DNA from: Magnaporthiopsis rhizophila
Lineage: Eukaryota > Ascomycota > Sordariomycetes > Magnaporthales > Magnaporthaceae
DNA length: 64,000 bases
Assembly: GCA_003049465.1 (NCBI GenBank)
Contig: PYSS01000164.1
Location: 1-64,000, forward strand
Reading direction: 5' to 3'
A program made the position numbers and the translations under genes. Under the pieces are notes generated by a model, which was not told the DNA's origin, did not search any database, and was given only the letters and a program-made list of their open reading frames with translations. Shown here one piece after another: positions 34,236 to 45,325 of this stretch. Positions within the stretch are counted from its first letter, which is position 1, and each line of letters starts with the position of its first letter.

Positions 34236-35210
34236 ATGATTGCCCGCGGCTTCCTGGTCGCCCTCCTCCTCGGAGCCGGCTGCGACGCCGCGCCCGGCCT
34301 GAGGGTCCGGGGTGCCGGCGAGCCCGCCATCCAGCCCAAGCCCCTCCACATCTCCGAGGAGAGCGAGATCGCGCCGTTCGAGGATGCCAAGGCGCCCCCG
34401 CCGCCCCCGACCCCGATCTCCTTCACGCGCGAAGAGTTCCCCATCGCAAACTTCACCAGCCTGCCACCCTTCGAGGGCACCATCGCCGCGTCGAGGAGGA
34501 AGGACAAGAAGAGGGCGACGCTCGCCGCCGAGGAAGAGGCGCTGCAGTCGCGCGACGTTAACGGCGTCGACGACCGCAAGCTCTACTCGGGCCCCGCCGA
34601 GCTCCCCTACTCGGCCATGGGCCGGCTGCTGTCGCGCAACGGCTTCGTGTGCAGCGCCACCCTGGTCGGTCCCCGCCACGTCGCCAGCGCGCGGCACTGC
34701 TACCAGTCGGGAGTGGGCCTGCGCTTCCAGCCGCTCTACGACCAAGGCGAGCGGCTGGACGGCGCTTTCGTCACGGCCGCCATCAGCAAGAAGGGCGAGA
34801 CGGTCCAGATGTGCGACCACAAGGATGACTGGGTCGTCTTCATCATCGACCAGCGCCTCGGCGAGAAGTACGGTTGGCTCGGCTTCCGCAACCTCAACTC
34901 GGACATCGCCGGCAAGAAGTCGTGGTGGAACTTTGGCTACCCCACCGACGTCGGCAACGGCGAGCGGCCCTACTACCAGGGGCCCTTCGCCGCAGACCTG
35001 CTGCCCACCCTGCAGTGCCAGAACGGCGGCCCGCTCACCTCGGACATGGACGCCGCCAGCGGCCAGTCGGGCGGCCCGCTCTGGGTCAACCAGCCCGACG
35101 GCGCCTATATCGTCGGCATGCACTCGGCCTCCCAGCCCGGTTTCTCCGTTGCCGCCCACGGGAGCGAGTGGTTCGACGCGCTTTCTTTTGCCAGAGTCAA
35201 CTACCCCTAG
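34236..35210 (+). CDS. Secreted trypsin-like (V8/glutamyl endopeptidase-type) serine protease
   Basis: Intronless, 324 residues from ATG 34236; an upstream in-frame TTG was ignored. A signal peptide (MIARGFLVALLLGAGCDA) is followed by a Pro-rich, acidic propeptide of about 90 residues and a basic KDKKR site suited to Kex2-type cleavage. The mature part has the S1 triad: His in VASARHCYQ (about H154), Asp in HKDDWVVFI (about D198) and Ser in ASGQSGGPLW (about S278). The compact form and the GQSGGP motif fit the S1B/V8-like group. Expected to be extracellular. A 26-bp T run starts 27 bp after the stop. Confidence 0.88.
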   Translation: MIARGFLVALLLGAGCDAAPGLRVRGAGEPAIQPKPLHISEESEIAPFEDAKAPPPPPTPISFTREEFPIANFTSLPPFEGTIAASRRKDKKRATLAAEEEALQSRDVNGVDDRKLYSGPAELPYSAMGRLLSRNGFVCSATLVGPRHVASARHCYQSGVGLRFQPLYDQGERLDGAFVTAAISKKGETVQMCDHKDDWVVFIIDQRLGEKYGWLGFRNLNSDIAGKKSWWNFGYPTDVGNGERPYYQGPFAADLLPTLQCQNGGPLTSDMDAASGQSGGPLWVNQPDGAYIVGMHSASQPGFSVAAHGSEWFDALSFARVNYP

Positions 35211-35237
35211 ACGAGGATGAGGAATGTCTTGTGTTTC

Positions 35238-35263
35238 TTTTTTTTTTTTTTTTTTTTTTTTTT
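35238..35263 (+). repeat. Poly(T) tract of 26 bp in the protease 3' flank
   Basis: Homopolymer T run immediately downstream of the protease stop codon. Confidence 0.9.
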
Positions 35264-35611
35264 GGCGAAGAGTTTCCACCTTGATAGAAATTAAAAAGTA
35301 TTCTCCACCCCAGCCACGAGTTAAAGCACATGTTGAAGCGCTCCATGACATGTCCGGTTTGTGATGCCAACGCTATTCTTTTGTACGCACCTATCTTACT
35401 ACAGAGGTACCAAATTGGTCGCTGTGGTGAACGATGAACGTCTCGGGGAAACTGGGATGCGACACAAGAAGAATGGTCCCGGTGTTTCTATTTGAGAAAC
35501 AAGTAGCATTTGCTGTCTATAACTTGGCTCGCCTATCAATTCACACCCCTTAACTGTACACATGTCTCCTTCATTCTCCATTCCGTCTCCTTCCGTCCAG
35601 GCGTCCACCCG

Positions 35612-35891
35612 CTAGTGGTTGGCGGTCGAATGGCTGTATGCCGGCACGGGGAGGTGGTGCGACACCTGGACGACGGGCATGCCGCCGAGTGTCGACACCG
35701 TGGCGGTCGAGTCGAACGACCGCCGGTTGTCGTGCGTGCGGCTGCTCATGACGTGGCGCTCGGCCTTCTTGGCGGGCGAGAGGTTCGAGAGGGAGAAGCG
35801 CGTGCTATAGTCGAGGGGAAACCACTCCTTGTTAGGAGGAGACGTGCTGGGACGCTTGTCAGGTGAGACCGTAAACGTACCTAGGAGACAT
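35612..35891 (-). CDS. Small hypothetical protein (81 aa) with a putative 34-nt intron
   Basis: The frame ending at 35612 (NKEWFPLDYSTRFSLSNLS, ending PVPAYSHSTANH) looks like a real C-terminus but has no ATG near its N-terminal side. An ATG at 35891 followed by TCTCCTAG, a GTACGT donor at 35880, an internal CTGAC branch-like site and a CCCAG acceptor at 35847 joins to it in frame and gives exactly 82 codons including stop. The 34-nt intron would be very short even for fungi. I do not recognise the family; no signal peptide or membrane segment. Confidence 0.45.
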
Positions 35892-37178
35892 TGTGAGATG
35901 TTGGCGGTTCTTTGTTGCCTTGGTTGGGTGTGTGAGGTTGTGGTTGTTTGACTGGCACGGCGCGTTTCGAGACTGGTTGTTGATGCTTGCGGTTGTGCTT
36001 GCTTGGTAATGCTCTGAAAACGACAGAAGATGGAGCGTTTGGCTGGGACGGGTCGGCCATTTTTATAGACGAGCGAGCTCCCACGAGGATCTACCTGTTT
36101 CACCTATTCAGGAGGCATCTTCTGTCGACACAGCTCTGGTGGCCATCGCTCCGGACGTCGTCATAACAAGCATCACAGCCGGGACAGCTTGTCGATCATC
36201 AGACACAGCCTCGCCCGTGCCATCACCAACAGCAGGTCGTTGACCGGATTCGTGAATTGTGCCATGACGTCAAAGAAGGCTCGGCGGCACTCGCTTCTGC
36301 ACGGCGTGACGATGCTGGGCCTGGCCGCGTTGATTAGCCGAAACAGCTCAGAGGTCGCTCAGCCACTCCCAACGTTTGCATAAATTAACTCCGCGGCCAA
36401 TGACACGAACCAACATCCACCCTTTGCAGCGTTGCTCTGCGGACCCCTGATGTCGATAGATAGGACTGTTCATGTGAAGATCAGCGTTGCCATGTGAGGA
36501 CCCTTCCTGCATTATGGCGTAGGGCTGGGGGTCTGTTGGCATCGAGAGGAGGTGTTGGCGATGATGAAGCGGGAAGTGATCGTCGATCTGATATGAAAAT
36601 GATCTTTCTCATCATTTCTCCTTAAACAAGCAATGACGTAGCGGCAGCAGCTCTGGTAGATTATTTGCTGGCGTGATATGAAGAGATACGGCATAGTAGT
36701 CTCGTTGCGCGAATGGGCAATTTGAGATCAAGACGATACAGTTTGTTTGGCCACCTCTATCAAAGCTTGTATGTTTTGGAGCAATCAAGCGAGAAGCATG
36801 TACTTCTTATCCTGACGATGTATGGTAAGCAATGGGGGCGAAATTTTCAACTTGTAAGTTCTCAAAACCGGCGATATTTAGAAGGGACAGTCCTTCCTCC
36901 GTTTCGTCGTCACTAAAGTTTCTGGTGACTTGGTGGGCATGGAAAGTCCACACCCGCTGTGTTCGAAAGGGCCAATTACAAAAGATTAGAGAAAAACATC
37001 AGACGGCAGTCCCAAGTCAAACCAGCTGTCTTGCAGGTATCATGGGAATAATAACGGCCACCCTGCCAAACAGAGCTCAAAGCGAGATGCCTGCAAGCCT
37101 GGAACTAAAAAGCATGACCAAAATCCCTAGGACAGAACATTACTCGGGTGATAAATAAAAGTATACGCTTCAAACAAA
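35892..37178. other. Intergenic, no gene seen
   Basis: About 1.3 kb between two genes read leftwards. No supported coding frame. Confidence 0.4.
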
Positions 37179-38858
37179 TCAGGCTACGGATATCTCGGTA
37201 GTCTTCGTTATCCCGCTGTGCGACCTCTTTACGGTCTCGGCGACGGCGTGGCCCGGGGTGGCGGAGACCTGCGCCTGCCGGATTATCATCTCCTCGCTGC
37301 CCGAATCCATAGCGATGCTGGTCTCGGTGCCTCCGGTGGCGGCGCCTTGGCTTCTGCTCGTCGACTTCGGGTGGAGCTCGATGTCGTCGAACTCTGGACG
37401 GCCGCCGGTCACCGAGTCCTGGTTGATGTAGCCGGTCCGACGACGGTTGGAGAACCCCGACCCGCCGGGGTATCCCGAGTTGCCGTAGGGCTTGGCAGTG
37501 GTGAGGTTGAGGACCCTCCCGAACAGGGGCTTGAGAGTCGGGATGCAGGCTGCGATTATGCCCGTGTCGAGTTGGAGCCTGGGGGTCCGTGAGACCGGTC
37601 AGTGATGATCTTTGCAGCCGCCAGCGATGATGGGAAGTCGGACTGGACGGCTGTCTGCACTTACGCAGCCCAGAACTGCACGCCGTGGTAGAAGGCGGTG
37701 TCCTTGTCTCCTCCGTATTTGATCTGGTACCATGTCTTGGGAACCCCCATGAAGACGGCACTTTGCACTGGATGTTAGAATGATTCCGATAAATCTGAAA
37801 AAAAAAAAAAAAAAAAAAGGATGCGATCAATGGAAATAGGGGTTGGCGCATACATCCAGCCAAGACTAAAGACGACTGCAAGATAGATCTTGATGACCCT
37901 CTTCATCTGCAGCATCCAGATGACCGCGATGGGCAGTGTCGCAAAGGCGATATCGGTGCTGATGTTGATGGCTGCAAGCCAGGAGCGGTCGATGTTAGCG
38001 CCGGCTCGATTGGCCCCTTTTTTTTCGTGCTTGAATCCCCCAAAGACGAGCCCCCGAGAGGCTCACGGAGGCATGGCGCGCCAGATAAGCCTACCTGTAT
38101 GCGTTATACCAAACGCAATGAAAAGTTTGATATCGTAACACTTGGGCTTGATAGACTTGTCCCAATAGCCATGAACTGGGTTGCAGAAGCCTATGATGGT
38201 GCCCCAGGCCAGAATCCAGCTTGCGGCGGTGATACCTGACGAGTTTGCGGGAAGCGATTAGTTGAGAGAATTCTGGGGAAAAGCGTGCTGGGGGGAGACG
38301 GCCCGCGAGGTTCTAGGCAGCGCGTGTCCGGAACGACATACCAAGGAAGACGTAGACAACCAAGCTGTACGACCGCACGTGGATCAGGTTTACGAGCGAT
38401 AAGCCGATGGACACCTTCATCAGGGCCAACCCGGCCGTGTTGGGAATTAGCGAGGTGAAGAAGCTTTGCTTGGCGAACTGGACTTTTTGCGCCGGGCTGA
38501 TGAATTCGAAGTGTTTGCCGAGCCCCTGTGGTATCTGTAGGCAGTGGAGGATAAAGCCGGCTACGGCACATGCCTGGTGGAAAGAAAAAAACGGCAATCA
38601 TGCGTCGGTCAGCGCCTTGCCATCGGGGTGCGGTTTGGAAGACGACGACGAAAAGGCCGATTATCGTACCGTGCAGGCCAGCATGATCCAGTCGTCCCAT
38701 CCGGCAGATTTGACAACCTTTATCCTCGTGTAGAGGCGGAGCGCGGTGGCGACGACGGCTAGGAAGACGAAGGTGCCCATGACGCCAATGAGCCACTCCG
38801 TGTTGCTTTCGGCAGCGCGGGCCGGGTCGAGCGCCGGCGGTGCTGTCGAGGAGTTCAT
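37179..38858 (-). CDS. Rhodopsin-family (PF20684) integral membrane protein 2
   Basis: Six exons: 38858-38670, 38573-38342, 38235-38095, 37971-37854, 37760-37665 and 37578-37179, 391 residues with consistent phases throughout. Family marks in order: WLIGVMGTFVFLAVVATALR (helix 1), LRLYTRIKVVKSAGWDDWIM, KQSFFTSLIPNTAGLALMKV, AASWILAWGTIIGFCNPV, INISTDIAFATLPIAVIWML, and the end of the last helix IIAACIPTLKPLFG. The C-tail is Ser/Thr-rich and probably cytoplasmic. These are Pth11-like receptor candidates with unknown ligands. Intron 4 contains a 21-bp sense-strand T run (37798-37818 as A on the plus strand). Confidence 0.86.
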
Positions 38859-39100
38859 GGCCGCAGAATCCTGTTGTCGTTGGAGGCGAGGCCGCGACCA
38901 GCGATCATGTGAGCTGGAAGGTTAGGTATCTTGGTGGACGTGGTGGGACGCACGTGCAGCCCGGGACGGCTGGCCGTCGGGAGAGCTGGAAATGCGAGCC
39001 AGGGGAGGCGAGAAGGGGATTGTTATATAGACAGCTCCGGAGCATGTATCCGCAAGGCTGATCTTAGTCCGTGGGGCAGAGCAGCAACATCACATGTATG

Positions 39101-39136
<36 letters not shown>

Positions 39137-41389
39137 GGTGCCGTGGGCAGAGAAGGCGGGAGGAGAAAGATGGGAGAAAGAAAAAGCAAATAACCTAATG
39201 TGAAACGGGAATGGATCAACATTTAGAGATGGGCAAGAAACGATCGCTGTGCCGCTCGTCGCGGGGGGCATGATGCTGGATATCCGCCCGTTTAGCGGCC
39301 GCCACCGGCCAGTTTGCGCGCAATGATTGGCTGCAGGATTCATACAACGTTCGACGGCGGCCAAATATTGTACATCTTTCCAGGGGGTGGCGACCGTTGG
39401 TCGATTGGCCATGTCTACCAGTCTATCTCCTTGCTAACGAACACACTATATCGACCTTGGGTAGAGGTCGCATTTCGCAGCCAGCCTTCGAACCGGAGGT
39501 AGCCGTAACACCACCAAGACACCAAGGGGCGGAACGGGACAGGGGGGGACAGTCTGTTGCGGGAATGGCGAAGGGAGCATTTATTTCACATCTTGGGGGG
39601 GCCAGAAGGAGGAGCCGGAAGACGAAGGAGTGGACGGCGAATGCCGGCGCCGTCCTACTTGCTGCATAGCTGTCGACATAACTAATAATGTCTCCTTGCT
39701 GTTTGTAGCAAGGCTAAAAAGTTCTCCTCCCTGCATCGGCCATCGGCGGTGGGCTGGCGTCGAGGGGCTGCCAGGCCTAACTATGGTGCCTCGAGCCAGC
39801 CCTTTTTCGTCTCTAGCCTGTGCGTTTACTTTACCTGCCGCGTCCGTGCCCTTGACCAAGCCGTTCCAGATCTGGGTTTTTCTTTCAAGTAGCGCACATC
39901 CCGCCAGCCACCACATATTTCTTTGCCCCTTTCTGATTTCAGCCGTCCGTCCATTTTCATGCAATATAGCGGCACACGGTCCCCATCGACCAAGGCAGCC
40001 TATTATCCACCCGGGCATGATTGGTGGATTCCATACCACCTTCTATTTCTGTGCCTGGCCGAAGGGGTGGTGCGTCGTCTCTTGCTGAATACCCCACCCA
40101 CGAAAAGCAGGCTGGCGGAAACATCAGGAAACACAGCCCAGGGGTCCATGTAGCACCCAAAGTGGGCCTGTCATCTTGACACGATCCAACCGAAATGATT
40201 TGACTTTCGCTTCCCTGCAACAAGGCTCGGCAGAGCGGCCGCCACGCCGTTGGTGAATTATGGCGGCGCATTGTTGTTTGTGACTCGATCGTTGAGATTA
40301 CCGAGCGGCCGCCTGGCGTCGAGCTAGGACCAAACCGCCAGCCAATCTTTTCTTCTCTGACCAGGGCTCGAATCCCGCATGCACCGTTTGGCTGTTGGCA
40401 GCCCACAACCGATCTGTCGCCTGCGGGCCTTCCAGCCCTCAAGGCGGGGTCGCTCCGCTTCGACTGTGCCCAACTGCCAACAGCAAACATGCCACGCCAT
40501 TACCCAAATTCATACGAAATTCGATCCATTTTCGCTTTTATCTATCCGCACCTGCGCCAAGCTTGGCCATCTCCGGCGAGCGCGGTGACGTGTCCTTGGC
40601 TTTCGGGCACGATGTCACGGCGGTGGAAATGGCGCTGGCGGCAGCCTTGTCCAACCCCTCATATTCTTTCTAGACACGTCGTGCCAAGCAGACTCCCCGC
40701 TCAGCCGCCTTTTTCCACAATCCCCCAGGTATCCACACACACATACTCGCTTCTGGAAACCGGGCTGCTCATCCGCATGCCCTGAACACGCAAGCGATGG
40801 ACCAAAAAAAAAAAACATTGAGTGGGGCTGTCCAACACGTTCATCTCCTTCCCGAAGCGTTGGCTGTCATCACCATGGTGCATAGTTAGGGCAAGACGCA
40901 ATACGTGGTACGATAGCGCATGCTGGGAGTCGGATGAAATCACTGGCTAAAACAGCTACAATGTCCCAATCCTGCGGTCAGACAATATCGACAGATGGCA
41001 GGGACAGGAACGCTATAGGCTTGGCTGCATCGGAGAGGAGGAGCGGGGTCGGGCGCGCCATTCCGATGTAAGGAAGTGCCCGGGCATACGAGACACAAGA
41101 TCCGGGTCACCGATTACCGCCACTGCTGCGGCGACCTTCGACTAAGCCCTAAAAGCGAGTCTTCCTCCGCGCTCCCAACCGTGTTCCGGTTGTGCACCAC
41201 CACTTTTCCATGCGGATATATCTTGCTGCAGCGTTTGTGCTTGTGTAACAGCCCGCCTCCCCCTTTTTGTTTTCTGTTCCACGTGGGAACCCGGGCCATT
41301 GACTGTTGCAAAAGAGGGCAACAATAGGCTACGATTAGCGCCGCCTACGCACCCATACTTATCGCGCAGTGTTTCAAAACGCCACTAGG
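38859..41389. repeat. Long intergenic region with a (TG)n microsatellite
   Basis: About 2.5 kb with no supported gene between the divergent rhodopsin-family and tyrosinase genes. A (TG)n tract lies at 39104-39132 and a short A run at about 40803-40815. Confidence 0.5.
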
Positions 41390-43035
41390 ATGCATGCCAT
41401 CATCGGCGCCGTTCTGGTGCTTGGCTGCTCCGTCCTCCGGGCCTCCGCCGCCAGCCCATCCGCGGCGGACCTGATCAAGGAGCTAAACAGCCAGGCTATT
41501 GCCAACCTCGAGCAGGCCGACCATCGGGCTGCGGAGAAGAGGGCTTGCAGCATCCACAACACTGCCATTCGCAGGGACTGGTGAGTTTTCTGTCTGCGTC
41601 GCGGTCTTTTGTTTTTCTCTCTCTCCCTCTCCGAGCCGTTCGTCACTTTCAGCGAAATGCTGCTCCCAAGGTCCTGTTTCTAGTTCTCTTTTTACGCCCC
41701 GCCCGCCGTGTCGGCACAACTTTTTGCTCTCTCAGTAGGAGCGGAAGAAGGAACTGACGCTCTTTTTCAACGGTTACCGATGACTGACACGCAAAAGGGC
41801 AACTTTGACAAAATGTGAGCGCAAGGACTACATCAAGGCGGTCAAGTGCCTCATGACGAAGCCCTCCAAGTCGCCCTCGTCCTTTGCGCCCGGCGCCCGG
41901 TCGCGGTTCGATGACTTCGTCGCCGTCCACATCAACCAGACCCTGTCCATCCATGGGACTGTAAGCACCGCCGAAATAATGGATGCCTGGAGCGGGTTTT
42001 GATCCCGTCGGTATGCTCTTTGCCGACGTTGAACTAACCATGCCAAGGGAAACTTCCTGACGTATCACCGATACATCACCTGGGCGTACGAACAGGCACT
42101 CCGCAACGAGTGCAGGTACAAGGGCTACCAGCCGGTAAGTCCATGCCCCTGTTTGCGACACCCGCCACCAGGCGCTCGCGCTATCATGTGCTGACCGGCC
42201 ACGTCGCCGCCTCGATGTAGTACTGGAACTGGTTCACGTACACCGACGACCCGACCAAGTCCCCTCTCTTTGATGGTTCCCCAACCAGCTTGAGTGGAGA
42301 TGGGCAGTTCCTGCAGCACAATGGGACACTCGCTGGAGCAGGCAAAGTCTGGCTGCCGTCTGGGAAAGGTGGTGGCTGCCTCAAGAGCGGACCGTTCGCA
42401 GAGTAAGTCCCGTGTATCCAATGTATTCCCGTCATGCTACACCAACCGTGTCGGCCACAGTGTTTTGTCCGGCTCAGGCTAACAGACCGCGCCCGTCCTC
42501 CAGCGTGAAAGTCAACCTGGGTCCGGTCCGGCCCGGCCAGGACGGCCTGAAGCCGAGCCCGACGGGCAACCTGGGCCCCAACCCGCGCTGCATCAGCCGC
42601 GACCTCAACCCCGGCGTGCTGCAGCGCTGGATGACGTACGAGAACCTGCTCAACGTCACCGTGGGCGCGGCCAGCCACTCGGTCGGCGCGTTCCAGGACG
42701 AGCTGCAAGGGCGATTCGGCGACGGGTTCTTGGGCATGCACGCGACGGGCCACATGGCCATAGGCGGCGAGTCCACCGACCTCTTCTCGTCCATCAACGA
42801 CCCGTCCTTCTACCTGCACCACGCCATGGTCGACCGCGTCTACTGGCTCTGGCAGGCCCTGCACCCGGACAAGGCCGCCGACATCGACGGCACCATCACC
42901 GTACTCAACAACCCGCCCAGCCGCAAGGCGCTGAAGACGGACGTCATCACCATGGGCGTCAACGCCGAGACGAGGCCCATCGCCGATCTTTTCAACACCC
43001 TGGGCGCCTCTCCCTTTTGCTACATTTACATGTGA
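41390..43035 (+). CDS. Secreted tyrosinase (type 3 copper protein)
   Basis: Five exons, 41390-41580, 41798-41960, 42048-42134, 42221-42402 and 42504-43035, 384 residues with all phases matching. A signal peptide (MHAIIGAVLVLGCSVLRASA) is present. CuA histidines: H108 (VAVHINQ), H116 (SIHGT) and H125 (TYHRY). CuB histidines: H287 and H291 (GMHATGH) and the His pair in FYLHHAMVDRVYWLW (about H314). YWNW and SPLFDGSPTSLSGDG are also typical. It would oxidise phenols to quinones outside the cell. The protein is short and lacks the long C-terminal lid of fungal latent tyrosinases, like the secreted short-tyrosinase group. Confidence 0.92.
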
Positions 43036-43146
43036 AGAAGTGAAGAGCCGGCATGAAGATATGGGCGGACATTTGACTTTTCTAGCTGATAAAATTAATA
43101 CGATGGGCGGATGGATTGCAGGACCAGACCGATAGAATACGATATT

Positions 43147-43863
43147 TTAATTTACCTCCATTTGAACTGAAGTTGGAAAATAAAGCTTGCATCGCAGTCC
43201 GCCATGGTCGCTCCACTCAACTTGAGCAACAGTTCCCCCCGGTTTAGGCGCATCAACGAGGCCAGGGTGCAAAATCTCCATCGACTCCGGCACCAAGCCC
43301 ACCACAGCAACCTTGTCCAACCTCCCCGGCTCGTGTCTAGAATCCCTCCTGCTCACGTTCCACGTAGCAGCAGCCCCAGCGTCAGGCTGGTGGTGGTTAT
43401 CGGTGTTGTCTCCATGCAGCATCAGCCACACGTCCTGCAGCCCGTTCACCTCGAGCAGCCGGTCATCCTGGCCGCACGCAAAGCGTTTGCGGGACAGCAG
43501 CGTCACGTTCTCAAAGATCTTGTACTGGGCTTCCGGGCCGGCGTCGGTCGCGAGGAACGTCGCCCGTATCTCGGCGCTGCTCAGGATGGCGGCGCGGACG
43601 ACGGGCGTGACCTCTTGCAGGCAGAGGATGTCGGGGACGCCACCCTCCAAAACGTGCTGGAGGAGGGCGAGACAGCGCCGTGAGGGCTGGACGCTGGAGT
43701 AGTCGATGTTCCAGGTGACCAGGTCGAAACGGTGCTTGAGAGGGTTTGCGGTGGCCAATCTTTGCACCGCGCCCGGTTGTTGAATGGCGTGGGTGGTCGC
43801 CGGGACCCACGTCCGAGCGGCGGGAGAAAAATAGGAGATAGAATGGGGGATCCTGAAAGTCAT
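43147..43863 (-). CDS. Endonuclease/exonuclease/phosphatase-fold protein with a missing centre
   Basis: Single 238-residue frame from ATG 43863. Present: FDLVTWNIDYSS (metal-site Asn), PDILCLQEV (metal-site Glu), NVTLLSRKRFA, a late RLDKVAVVGL and the terminal SDHGGLRC (catalytic Asp-His). Relatives are usually about 300 residues or more and carry, between the SRKRF and DDRLLE segments, the core with an NVH-type His and a GDFN-type Asp/Asn. Neither is found here: SRKRFACG runs straight into QDDRLLEVNGL. The likely cause is an in-frame internal deletion, so the product may be inactive. Tail to tail with the tyrosinase, 111 bp apart. Confidence 0.65.
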   Translation of the reverse strand: MTFRIPHSISYFSPAARTWVPATTHAIQQPGAVQRLATANPLKHRFDLVTWNIDYSSVQPSRRCLALLQHVLEGGVPDILCLQEVTPVVRAAILSSAEIRATFLATDAGPEAQYKIFENVTLLSRKRFACGQDDRLLEVNGLQDVWLMLHGDNTDNHHQPDAGAAATWNVSRRDSRHEPGRLDKVAVVGLVPESMEILHPGLVDAPKPGGTVAQVEWSDHGGLRCKLYFPTSVQMEVN

Positions 43864-44847
43864 TTCAATCAGGCCGAAGAGGGTCGATGGTGGATTTGTG
43901 TTGGCGAAGGTGAACGGGGTTCAAGGGTGGGGGNNNNNNNNNNGGGGGGGGGGGGGATCGTGCTGCAAATTGATGCGGGCCAGGACCAACATTTGTATCC
44001 CGGCCGGGGTCTCGCCAGGCATCCATACTGGCCAACAGCCTGTTGCAAATTAGGCCATTCGGGACCTCCTCTCGACTGCGTGCTCGCCGCATCCAACACC
44101 GCGACGATTTTTCTAGCCGGATTTGTGGCATCAATTCCCTGTACGTTACTCGTCCATCCCGCAAGGCGATGGTTTGGAGATGGTAAATCATGGTGGTCAT
44201 TGGGTCGCCTCTGAGCTCCACTCGTTACATCACGCTGGTTCATATCATGGTCCTCGATGCATTTATCTTCCTTTTTCTATTCTTTCCATTTTCTTGGCTC
44301 TCCTCCCCCGCCTCCTCTATCCAAACCTACCATCCCTTCCATGCCCCTCCTTGTCTCGTTCCAACCCCCACCTGTCGGTTCAGACCGGATGCCATCACGG
44401 AGAACAAGCTCTCCTGCAGGGGCTGAAGAGCTCCGGAAGCCAACATTGGTTTAAAAGGCAGCCGCTATGGGGAGTCATAGGTTTTCCACGCTTCAGCCAA
44501 ATAACTCCGTCTCAGAATCTGAAAACAACAGCTTCGTGTTACTCGGCCGTTGCTGCTGAAGGGCCACTGGGCGCCGGCCTCGAAATTGGCGGCCGGGGAG
44601 GCGCCGCCAAGAATGCCGGTGACGCTATGTATGTGGGCACCGACGGCGCCGTCTGCGCCGTTGTGCTTGTTTCCGCTGGCGCCACAACCCATTAGAACCA
44701 AAACTCATTAAACCAAAAACTCATTAAACCAAAAACTCATTAAACCAAAAACTCATTAAACCAAAAACCCATTAGACCCAAAACCCAAATGGGCACTCAT
44801 GGGTACCCATGGGCCGAAATGAGCTGAGTACCCGCGGATTTTGGGGT

Positions 44848-44900
<53 letters not shown>

Positions 44901-45325
44901 CCTTTGTGCTCAGTTTTCTGGAGATCACACAGCGGCCTTCGGCGCGCTCGAGTTGCAGATACCCCCCTTTTGTATTGTGCGGATCCTNTTGGGTCCATGG
45001 GCTGATATTGGTACCCGCGGGCTTTCGCGGTCAAGCGGCTTGTAACGCTAGGAGCACAGCACGAGCCCGATGCCCTATTGGAAAAGCTGCCAAAGTCACG
45101 ACAGCCGGGGACGGTCGGCAGCTATAATATTTGGGTAAACAATGCAGATGATCCCAGCTAATGTTACTGCCGAAAACGGATAAAGAAAAAGGAGTGAGTT
45201 TGCTGCAAGGGGCCGTCCGCGTCGGGCAAACACAGTGAAAATAGAGGAACCGAGGCGGTTTGGGATGGAAGTGCTGAGCTTTACTTCCTTCCATGCTATC
45301 ACATTGTTCACACATCCACTCCATC
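43864..45325. repeat. Repeat-rich intergenic region with assembly gap
   Basis: A 10-N gap (43934-43943) is embedded in a G run. At about 44690-44795 a 16-bp unit (CATTAAACCAAAAACT) is repeated about six times with slight variation. TACCCATGGG-type palindromes follow, then a 51-bp T run (44850-44900) and an N at 44988. GTACCCGCGG occurs on both sides of the T run (about 44828 and 45012). No coding signal. Confidence 0.7.

Noticed and set aside
34191..35351. Minus-strand open frame of about 386 codons
   Set aside because: Antisense to the secreted protease, whose catalytic triad is intact.
40361..40390. GGGCTCGAATCCCGC, resembling a tRNA T-arm
   Set aside because: No matching acceptor stem, D-arm or anticodon arm could be folded around it.
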